DNA from: Apostichopus parvimensis
Taxonomy: Eukaryota; Echinodermata; Holothuroidea; Aspidochirotida; Stichopodidae
DNA: 48,023 bases
Assembly (NCBI GenBank): GCA_000934455.1
Contig: KN889051.1
Span: forward strand, 11,006-59,028
Direction of reading: 5' to 3'
The notes under the pieces are model-generated. The model saw only the letters and a program-made list of their open reading frames with translations. It was not told the DNA's origin and did not search any database. Positions 12,201-24,200 of the stretch are shown here, in pieces (within the stretch, counting starts at the first letter, position 1; every line of letters starts with the position of its first letter). Both the position numbers and the translations under genes were made by a program.

Positions 12201-15200
12201 TAAGGAGTTTTTAAAACATATCTAATTTATAAGTAATTTCACCGAAAATTAAGAAATTAATCTGCAGGCAAACGCGGTTTTTGTTGTGATTACTGTAGGT
12301 ACTGTACAGAGCGTGGGTTATGTTGCAATCTGCATTAGCGTAGATGACTGTTCATATCATATTGGAAATGCCCGTTCTTAACGATTAAAAAATTGTTTCT
12401 CTGTCAACGCAACATTAGCGTTCTCATACTTTGCCAACATGTTTGGAAAATTATTTATCATTTTTTAAGGTAACTTCTTTGGGCCACCAGACAATCCTTT
12501 TAAGAATGTTAACATTCAAAAGGAAGATGAGGTGACCAGATGCGAGAATGCCCAATATGCTGACATAAATTATTGCCACTATTTATGTAAACCAAAGTTT
12601 TGTCACTGAATAAGGGAAAACACTTCCTAAACCTATATTCAATGTACAGCACACTTGATTAAGCATAAATGTAGGTTGCTGAGTCTTATCGAGGTAAATT
12701 AGAGTTTTATGCCACAATTACAATATTATCATTAGTATATACCCTACAGTTATGTATCAAATAGAACAATGTGACATTCAACTTACAATAAGAACTGTTC
12801 ATCCCAGAAAGGATTTGTGGTGTTCTTGATGAAGTTAGTTTTATGCCTTTGGAAAGGTTGGTCAAGGGTCACCACACAGTAAGGGTCTCCATCAAATTCT
12901 GCTGAATGCCTTTGTAAATTATTGGCCTTAATCACTGCAATAGAAACAGTCAAATTAGAAACAAGATATCAAACAATCACAACTTTATTCACTATGACAG
13001 ACATGGTGGTCCTAGGAGCCATTGAATGAACCTTCATGAAAGCTTTAGGAACCAATATTCCATAGAAGTAAAATGTCGTTGCTAGGTGTGACAGAATGGC
13101 ATCATTTAGGTTAAAAGCTAACACTTAATTCTGTACAGGGATCAGAGGAACCAAAGATGAAAATAAACAGCTAAGGTACATTGAAAATCAAAAGGGAAAC
13201 AATATCTTCACTGCTAAAGGAGATATGAATATATCACATGACATTTGCAGATTTAGCAATGCAGATAACACTTCTTGTTTGGTATGGTTTGAAAACATAC
13301 ACCAAACTTACAATTTTTCAACTGTGCTGAGATAATTAATGGCTTCACAAAACATGCACAGGGATATTTTTAGCAATGCTATTCTGTACATAATGGCTTG
13401 AATATTAGAAGTAACATTTGTAAAGTTTCAACAACATGAATGAAAACAATGAAACTTGCTTGAAGATGGAAACTGTCAAAATGATTTACATTTCCTTATT
13501 ACCAACTTCTTTAAGCTAGATTGATTTGAGTGCATATTAAGAATGGAGGCAGGTAAGAGAGAAGTTAAGTAGCAAAGATACTAACCTCTGACAAGGAGTC
13601 TTGGCTCTTGTGGAACTTTTGCAGCAACATGATTTGATCCTGAAACATCACTCCTACGTTCAGAAGGACTGGTCTATCAAGACCACATGAAACAATGTAT
13701 GAAAAACATGAGAGCACAGGCAAATTACTTCCTAACATTAACATAGGTGTATTTTGTGTTGGGATTATAACTTTCCATGGTTCTGAGCCATGTAATCTGT
13801 ACACATTAACTTTATTACACAAAATATAAACAAAAGTTCCATGTGGATGTAGGCATTGTACAGTATGTACCCTTAATGAAGGGGTTAATAGCAAACTGCA
13901 CAAAAAGTGAGCAATGAATGAATTGGCATCACTAGAATATCCACTATAAAGCTTTAATCTGATCTTATGATGAAAATCAACTAGTTCATGTGCAGAACAT
14001 ACATGGACAGGCAAGCTTGCACTGGTCTTCAGCGAGGAATACGAACTACACAAACACCTTTATATGCATAAATTTACAGAGTTGGCACACTAATCTGTAA
14101 CAAAAACAGGAAGCTTCATGCAAATCATCATATTTCTTCTTCTCAATGACTATAAAGTAAGAGCTTCTCCAACTGTCACATGTTCCTGCATCGTTTCTTG
14201 CATTTCATGTTTTTCTGTGGTAAAGCACTGTTTGTACAGCTTTCCATGATAGAAATTTGAAAATGTCAACCGCACTGAATTGAAATGTTTCAAGCAGTTC
14301 TAGTGTACAAACAACAACTTGCACAATATGGTTTAAGAATTGTGTATTGGGCCCTACACAATTCAGAAACCTTACAACATCCTTTAAAGTAGCATATTGC
14401 CTTTAAGTATCACCCCAAAGGGATGCCTGCATACCATTATTGTGATCTTTATGCTACTCCAAACATGTACCTAACATATTTTGCACGAAAAATGTCTTGA
14501 ATCTTACCAAAGTTAGCAAAAAGTTTTGGTCAGCAATATGGCTAATTATCAAATGATAAGCCACGCCTATAACATTCGCTGTATGATATATGCATTTCAT
14601 GAATAATGGTCTCATTGGGTGTCCTCAGTACTGCGCAAAACCTGTGAAATTTCAAGATTACTGACCGTCCCATATACTGTACCAGTGTGTGAATAATATA
14701 TATAAATAAATTTACACAATACAGTGCATTATAGTCCTATACCAACGTCATAAAATGAGCTCGCATATTGCGTTGAATATCTGTTGATTTAGCAATACTT
14801 ACCATTTAGAAATTAAACACTTAAAATGAAAAATAAAACTTAACTGAACAAAATTTAAAATATAAACAAAGAAATCATGACTAAAACTATCATCAGTTTA
14901 CGTTAAATCCAAGCTCAAAGTCAGAAATGACTGACTATGCAATAAAGTTGTCGTTACGAATCGGAGAAAATAATAACACACTGATTTGTCAATTTGAACA
15001 ACACGTTAAATTGAAATTCGGAGAAAACTCAGGGAAATTTTGGAACATATCATGGATTATATCGCAGGCCTAATGCCTTAGGACTATAGCATAAGTGGAG
15101 TCTATATTATATTTATACACCTTGCATTTGCCATGTTTGATTCGTTTTATGAACATTTAATACACCAACTAATGTTAATATACAAATAGTATGTACAGGC

Positions 15201-18200
15201 TGCATATAATATACAGAAGGTAGCTCATTCGTGTTAACAAAGCTTCAATACATGTAATGAATATTTGTATACTCCTATCTAGAACTTATTTTTCTTCTTT
15301 TTGGGGGTTTTGATTACGTGTCAAGGAAACTGCTAAAAATGCATGGCCCAGTTACATCTACTAGTATAGGCCTAGTACATCAATGTATGTATAAAATGAA
15401 TGAAACAGGTCGCTTCTTAGTGCCTGACATTAGTGATAGAGATGATTTGATTGGCTAATTTTAAAATGAAAATAAGAAGTTTTGTTGTGTGCATGCATAC
15501 TTGTTTGCACCAATAAAATTGTCAATTTTTATGAAAAGGTTAATTACTTGTTAATTCAGGTTCGCCAAGTACAAATTGTATCATAGTAATCTATTACTTA
15601 AATCGCAAGTTGCTAATATGTAAATTAATGAAAGTGACAATGGAATGCTAAATTTCCAGATAAATGTAATTTGATGTAAGACCATTTGCTTACCCCTGGT
15701 GGACTTGGTTTTTGCCTGGACCAGGCTAAAGTTGCCATATCCTTCGGCAATGCTCTAGTTGGTATGACAGTGGTGAAGGTGGCAGACAGGATAGCATTAC
15801 GAATTATTTCCTCCATAGCATGAATGTCAACGCTCTCATTCTATGAATAGATAAAATCAACCATACCATTAACGACATGTCCCTACAGGGGATTGAATCC
15901 TTAGGTAGCAGTCCTGACCTAGTACGAATCAGCAGAGAGAGGCTCTGGATGCAACGCCTTCGCACCATTCAACCTCATGGGCTCAACATTCAGGAAGGAC
16001 ATGACTAACTTTTCTTCTGTCCCCCTCCTTCTCCCCTCCCCCCTTTCACTCCTCTTCTCATAGCTCTCTTCCACCCTTTTTTCTCCACACCTTTCTGTCT
16101 TTGTCCTTCTCCAGTTTATACCCCACCCCTTCCCTTAATCCTCTCTTTGTCCCTCCACTGTTTATCTCCTACCTCTCCTCTTCCCCTGTTGGTTTCTTTC
16201 TTTCTTCTCTCCATTCCCTGTCTACTAATCCCCTTACATCTATCTCTTTTGTGTTCACCATGGTCATTAACCTTTCTGTATTTTGTGTGTGTTTTTGTCC
16301 CTTCTGTTACTGTTACTTGTCATTCGGCCTTTGAAGAAGATCCTGCTAGGATTGGAACGTCAGGCCAACTTACTTTTACACAATAGATAAAATCATCAAC
16401 ATTGTCATTTTGCTGTGTTAAGTGGAATATCTAAAAAAGAGTGAATATAGAGTCAAAAGATAACACTGATAACACTGACAACACAAAGTGAAATGACATC
16501 ACTGATAACACTAATGACAGAGTGAAATGACATCACTGATAACACTGATGACAGAGTGAAATGACATCACTGATAACACTGATGACATTGAGGGAAATGA
16601 CATCACTGATAACACTGATGACAGAGTGAAATGACATCACTGATAACACTGATGGCATAGAATGAAATGACATCACTGATAACACTGATGACAGAGTGAA
16701 ATGACATCACTGATAACACTGATGACAGAGTGAAATGACATCACTGATAACACTGATGGCATAGAATGAAATGACATCACTGATAACACTGATGACATAG
16801 AGTGAAATGACATCACTGATAACACTGATGACATTCAGGGAAATGACATCACTGATAACACTGATGGCATAGAATGAAATGACATCACTGATAACACTGA
16901 TGACATTCAGTGAAATGAGATCACTGATAACACTGATGACATAGAGTGAAATGACATCAGTGATAACAGAGTGAAATGACATCACTGATGGAATATAGAA
17001 AGCTAAACAATACTGTCTATTAGAACCCGCCAACACATCTTCACAACACCAACACAAGTTAAATATAGAACAATGGTTTAATGAGAATATATATAAAGGG
17101 CTATGAAGTATTCTGAAAGCTTGGTGAGCTTGAGACTTCCTGAAGTAAACAGTAGGAGTATAATGCTCAGTGCTGGGACTGACAACAAGTAGTGAATGAA
17201 AATTGAGGAATAGAACAATTCACCACTACCCAACACAGGAACACTCACCTTCACCCATCTCCACCCCTCCCCACCCACGTTATACCCAATGGAGTAATGG
17301 AGACATCATAGGTACAGAAGTAAAGTTTTGTCTGCCCTATTTATTACATATTTTTGGAGTCTACATTCAATTTCATGCATGCCAGCATACCAAGAACTGG
17401 ATTTCAGAATCATGGTAAGGGAGTAAAGACCCACATGTCACCTACAAGAGCGGGGTACAATTTGGCGTGTTCGAATAGAGGCTATCCGACCAATATAAAG
17501 ACACAGTACAAGAAATTCAACAACAAATTCAAGTATTTATAGCTTGATAATAAATTTAATTCTGCAAAGTTTTGTCTTCCTTTAATTAATAATTGGGTAT
17601 AATGCTAAATTATCAATACCTTGGATTCAAATATTAACCAGGTATGAGCATGGCGTTCAGGTACTACACAAACTTTGAAATCATTTGCAAGAGATTAACA
17701 AATGTTGGGTGTTTCTACATAGATTTTAGTTTACACTGTAACACCTACTCAATACGGCAGTGGTTCGTTTACCCAAGAAAAGTTAAGTAATTAATACCTC
17801 AAGCATAGATAATGTTGGTTTTACAACATAATATTAAGAGTGGTTTCTTGTGAACACGATTTTAAGAGTTCAAAGCTCAACGAAGTTCCATTGTCCAACC
17901 TTCTCAATATTTGTTAATGTTCTCGTAGCCATAAAGATGTTTACACCATTCAGTTAAGTTTGATTAGGCTGAATCCAGTGAAAGTAAAGAGTGGGATTTA
18001 ACGAGTGGGAATTTATCCCAAACGGATATACAAGTGGCACTGTATTAGCAAGATAGCAAACCCAAAACTTCTATAATATTTTGAATTCCAATTCACAATG
18101 AAATATTATGTGCTTTCATTTTATCCTAGTTGAGATGATTTTCCTATTTCCACGTTTCCAAAATAATAGTATAAAATTATTGAAATGTGGAAAATTTTGG

Positions 18201-21200
18201 CAGCCAATAAATTCAACTTAGAAGATTTGAGAAAATTCCTATTTCAACATTTCTAAAATAATAACTTCAGGCTACTAGTGGATGAATAATTTACCACAAA
18301 TTACCGATCACTTGAGTCGTTCCAAATAATTTTACATTTCGCTAAACTCATTTCAAACATCAACACAACTTTACTTCCATACGCTTACTAGTTACTGCCA
18401 CATGTCGTACAGCTTCGAACAATGGGTGTGGCATAGTGAAATTATATATTTTTTTTGCAATAATTCACTAATATAACACAATAATATATCACCTTTTATG
18501 CATGCTATATTCTCATTACCTAAAAGCCACAAATAATGCATGCATAAAAATATATAACTTTCATAGAGAAATTAAACAATTTTTCATAATTTCCAATATT
18601 AAACTACACCTAAAATTTGGTCTTAAAAGTACTGGCTTAATTTGCATTCCTTTAACATTGTTTTTACCCTATAGCAATTTAACATATTTGACCAAACAGT
18701 GTTGAATGTAAATACAGGTTTAATATCAAAGTTCTACTTACAATGATATCATATATTGTCGTCCCTTGGCAAGCCCTGTGATATATGTCACTTTCCAATA
18801 CTGCCATGAAACAGCTGCCCTCCTCAAACTCTGGTACCCAGGTGACCCCTCCCAACAATGAATTCTAAATTCACAATATTATGGCCCCAGGCTAATATGG
18901 GTTTTTCAAACATGAACTATATCCCATGCCATGTGTTGAAATGGAAAATAATCAAGAGCCTTACCAAGAGAGACACATAAAATCATATGACTCCTTACAG
19001 CATGATGTTTCAGCTAAGAGTGAGGTGTTTGCTCCAAACTAGCCTACATGAACTGGCTAATCCATTGTGCAGAAAATACTTTGCATCTATTAGCCCAGAT
19101 TGTAAAGAAATTATGTCGCATCTATTAGCGCAGATTGTAAAGAAAATATTTCTCATCTATTAGCACAGATAGTAGGATCACCTGGACATTGAGCAATTCT
19201 ATAGCATTCTCAATTTACCCATACACCTGTCTATATAATGCTGGCACATTCCTACTACATAACCACCATCACTGTACTGGATCTGAATATATCAAAAGTT
19301 AGAGTACACAAAGGCCTGTTTACTCACACAAAAGATGGCCCAGCTTACTATCACCATAGTAAAATACAATGGCCTATCAACTCTAATGTGACACCACATG
19401 TCACCATAAGAAATGTGTTCACTTGTCACCATACAAAGTGATCAACATTTTTAAATATGTAACACGAATGCCAAGGGGCTTTGTAATTCTATGCAGTTGA
19501 ATATAGAGTAACTGGGAAAAACTTTTGCAGGATAAATAAAAAGGCAGAAAAATCAGAGAACCTCTCTTGAACATTGCAGAGAAGTTTACACAAAGTCTTC
19601 CTGTGTAGGCCAGAGTTTATACAAAGATGTCAACCCATCAATTATTAACAAATCACTTGAACTGCCATCAACTCTATAAACAATTTTTTTAAATGAATGA
19701 CAGTTAAATAACTATCAACTATCTGCCAAAACCAATGTTTCCACCCCCTCCCCCTCCCTCCAGAATATGTCACTTTGATACTACTTGAGATCAGTGATTT
19801 CCTTTGACCTCTCCTTCCTGAAAGTTAAAGACATCTTCATACCTTCTGAGATTCACCAATGCACCACTCACTGATTACCTGGTAGGTTATCAGAAATTTT
19901 ACTAAATATTAATGACCTCCAAAGACCTTTGACTTCCAACTATACTTTTAGAAAGTTGGTACTCCTTAAGGGATGTTGTGTCAATCCACTGCTCGCCAAA
20001 GCTATACTAATTGTGAAATCTTGATAAGGTTGCATACTTTAGCCACTGGTAACTTCAAACTACCTTTGACCTTCACCAATAACAATAATTGCAGAGAATT
20101 CACAAAGTGTCATCTACAAATTGATGGAGAGTTATCTACAATCCATGTAACTTCATGCTAGCTCGGTATGATGAGATATCACCAAGGATTCATACACACA
20201 ATAAACATGAAAACACCATTACCACAGCAAAGATTCCTTTTGCCTTTGGCAGAGAGTAAAAAAGTGTATTGGTTACTGTGATATTTGTAGTTTATATGTT
20301 GCCATAGATCTGTGTGTTTCCAATGAATATATTTAAATGCAAATTGTTGCACAGCTGTCAATATAGCTGATACATCTCAACTCTCATTGCAATATCAACA
20401 CAATTAAACTTACATTATCATTACTTGTACAACACAAGGCTGATCAAGCTGAAGAGCATTTGTTTATACCATCAAAAATGTGACACAACAACTTGGTTTA
20501 ATAGTAATTGCCCCACTTATCTGTGTGGAAAGCAAGAAAGTACCACTACATTGAGAGTATACCAAGACACAAAAATCTGACAGAAAAAATAAACACAAAA
20601 TTCTGCCAAATCATACATAATCAGAGTAGTTTTCAATGGCACAGCAGTCCATTGTTCAGGCAACTCATCACAATAAGTTTTTACTTTCTGTTGTCATGGT
20701 GACAGAAAGCCTGCAAATGATGGAACAGATGACCAGGCTTAGTTAATTGCTATTTTGTTGTTGAAAGGATGGATGCTTCCAGAGATAATTTTGCCTACAG
20801 GTATAATACAAAATGACTACAATGATACTCAGAATAGCATAGCACCTATAGATAACAGCAGCGGCAGTACAGATGAAATCCTATATCAATTTCTTACTTG
20901 ATGATTGCATTATGGGTTGACTTGATGACAATCAATTCTACTGATACACTCTGCTACATAAACAGCTTCATTGACTGCTGACTACAACAAGCAACATGAT
21001 ACAGTGTCAGCCATCATTTTAACACAACAACAGTACTAAATTGTACAGTAGTTGTTGTAAGCCTTAAGAATGGTACATTTGTATTAAAAAGAGAATGGGA
21101 GTGGACCAAGAAGTTGGCCAGTGGGGCAAAGGGCTAACATGTTATCAAAATTGATATGCTGTGTACATACATCTAAGACAGTGCATTTATTGATTGGAGA

Positions 21201-24200
21201 TGGGTAACAGATCTGTGAAATAAATATACATTTTACTAGAACTTTCAATTAGTCTCAGTTTTCTAGTGTGGACAGATTGGCCCACTGGTTTCTCTGCTGT
21301 GAACCAGTTCATTTGCCCATGTCTGAGGGACCACCAGGTTGAGTTGACAAACTGTCCAATATAATAAGTGTAGAAAGGAAGACACAGTTATACTATTTAA
21401 CTTATGATATTGTTACCAATTACATCAAGGTGTTAGGATTGGACAATTCAAAGTATTTCTTATGGATTACTCAACACTGACAAGGAACAGACTGGAACTC
21501 CATACCTTCCTTCTTCATGTTCCCATAGCAAAGTAACCATATATAACCTTTATATTAGCCTTTCTGTGATAGAATGAAGACGTTCATTGACTGGGAGTGA
21601 CCAGTCACTGAGTGCTTCAAGTTTTACAAGATCACTCTAGGCAAGGAGTGAGAGTGCTGAGGTTGTGAGGAGACAGGTAAGCAAAGTAAATGTATACAGT
21701 TCCCTTCTTGTTAGGTGAACCATTCATTAATATTCTACAGTGTTTATTATGTTCCTTCCAATGCTTACCTGTGTGATCTGAGGAGTGATCTTAAGATGCA
21801 ACACTGTATCTTCTTCTAAGGTTGCTGTAATGTGCCAGTCCTCTCCAAAGGTTCTAATGATGCACTGCACCTAGAACAAACATTGAACAAGAATGTTAAC
21901 AGATTACAGATATGGCTGCCAACCAAAGGACAGAAAACATTAAATCTAGGCTGCATTAAGTGCTATCAAAATTATCATGCACTGATTGAATTTAAGGCAT
22001 CATTTATAACAAATGAAGGCTCCTTCCGGAAAATATATCNNNNNNNNNNNNNNNNNNNNNNNNNNNNNNNNNNNNNNNNNNNNNNNNNNCAATAACAATA
22101 ATTGCAGAGAATTCACAAAGTGTCATCTACAAATTGATGGAGAGTTATCTACAATCCATGTAACTTCATGCTAGCTCGGTATGATGAGATATCACCAAGG
22201 ATTCATACACACAATAAACATGAAAATACCATTACCACAGCAAAGATTCCTTTTGCCTTTGGCAGAGAGTAAAAAAGTGTATTGGTTACTGTGATATTTG
22301 TAGTTTATATGTTGCCATAGATCTGTGTGTTTCCAATGAATATATTTAAATGCAAATTGTTGCACAGCTGTCAATATAGCTGATACATCTCAACTCTCAT
22401 TGCAATATCAACACAATTAAACTTACATTATCATTACTTGTACAACACAAGGCTGATCAAGCTGAAGAGCATTTGTTTATACCATCAAAAATGTGACACA
22501 ACAACTTGGTTTAATAGTAATTGCCCCACTTATCTGTGTGGAAAGCAAGAAAGTACCACTACATTGAGAGTATACCAAGACACAAAAATCTGACAGAAAA
22601 AATAAACACAAAATTCTGCCAAATCATACATAATCAGAGTAGTTTTCAATGGCACAGCAGTCCATTGTTCAGGCAACTCATCACAATAAGTTTTTACTTT
22701 CTGTTGTCATGGTGACAGAAAGCCTGCAAATGATGGAACAGATGACCAGGCTTAGTTAATTGCTATTTTGTTGTTGAAAGGATGGATGCTTCCAGAGATA
22801 ATTTTGCCTACAGGTATAATACAAAATGACTACAATGATACTCAGAATAGCATAGCACCTATAGATAACAGCAGCGGCAGTACAGATGAAATCCTATATC
22901 AATTTCTTACTTGATGATTGCATTATGGGTTGACTTGATGACAATCAATTCTACTGATACACTCTGCTACATAAACAGCTTCATTGACTGCTGACTACAA
23001 CAAGCAACATGATACAGTGTCAGCCATCATTTTAACACAACAACAGTACTAAATTGTACAGTAGTTGTTGTAAGCCTTAAGAATGGTACATTTGTATTAA
23101 AAAGAGAATGGGAGTGGACCAAGAAGTTGGCCAGTGGGGCAAAGGGCTAACATGTTATCAAAATTGATATGCTGTGTACATACATCTAAGACAGTGCATT
23201 TATTGATTGGAGATGGGTAACAGATCTGTGAAATAAATATACATTTTACTAGAACTTTCAATTAGTCTCAGTTTTCTAGTGTGGACAGATTGGCCCACTG
23301 GTTTCTCTGCTGTGAACCAGTTCATTTGCCCATGTCTGAGGGACCACCAGGTTGAGTTGACAAACTGTCCAATATAATAAGTGTAGAAAGGAAGACACAG
23401 TTTTACTATTTAACTTATGATATTGTTACCAATTACATCAAGGTGTTAGGATTGGACAATTCAAAGTATTTCTTATGGATTACTCAACACTGACAAGGAA
23501 CAGACTGGAACTCCATACCTTCCTTCTTCATGTTCCCATAGCAAAGTAACCATATATACCCTTTATATTAGCCTTTCTGTGATAGAATGAAGACGTTCAT
23601 TGACTGGGAGTGACCAGTCACTGAGTGCTTCAAGTTTTACAAGATCACTCTAGGCAAGGAGTGAGAGTGCTGAGGTTGTGAGGAGACAGGTAAGCAAAGT
23701 AAATGTATACAGTTCCCTTCTTGTTAGGTGAACCATTCATTAATATTCTACAGTGTTTATTATGTTCCTTCCAATGCTTACCTGTGTGATCTGAGGAGTG
23801 ATCTTAAGATGCAACACTGTATCTTCTTCTAAGGTTGCTGTAATGTGCCAGTCCTCTCCAAAGGTTCTAATGATGCACTGCACCTAGAACAAACATTGAA
23901 CAAGAATGTTAACAGATTACAGATATGGCTGCCAACCAAAGGACAGAAAACATTAAATCTAGGCTGCATTAAGTGCTATCAAAATTATCATGCACTGATT
24001 GAATTTAAGGCATCATTTATAACAAATGAAGGCTCCTTCCGGAAAATATATCTCAGGAAAATTGTCAAGAGTAACAATATTCTCCTTTCTCCAAATGCTG
24101 AAAACTAATGTAACTTTTCATTTAAGTAACACATAATGGAAGCTGATAAATCCAATATGTGTAGCTAAAGTATTTTGAAGAAAGTTATAAACAAGTGCAA

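Larger units (their letters stand above)
15860..16381 (+). mobile_element. 5'-truncated Penelope-like retroelement (3' end)
   Basis: The insertion is 522 bp and flanked by an exact 14-bp duplication. The first part encodes the tail of a GIY-YIG-type endonuclease protein. It is followed by a pyrimidine-rich 3' region (about 16010-16260) and an end containing a degenerate hammerhead motif. Truncation at the 5' end fits target-primed insertion. It lies opposite in sense to C2CD2L and about 20 bp from the exon at 15694-15840. Confidence 0.78.
20077..22039. repeat. 1963-bp duplication, copy 1 (left of the gap)
   Basis: Matches 22090-24052 at a constant offset of 2013 bp. By eye only three differences were found: 20214 C versus T, 21390 A versus T, and 21546 A versus C. 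It contains a C2CD2L exon copy (21769-21870). It is cut off by the N run. Confidence 0.92.

Noticed and set aside
13565-14053. 162-codon minus-strand open frame overlapping a C2CD2L exon
   Set aside because: It is in a different frame from the phase-consistent exon and has no recognisable motif.
16460-16990. CRISPR-like array
   Set aside because: Units are contiguous variants of one sequence with no unique spacers, in an animal intron: a minisatellite.
16707-17057. 116-codon minus-strand frame with ISVISDVISL repeats
   Set aside because: Translation of the minisatellite, not a gene.
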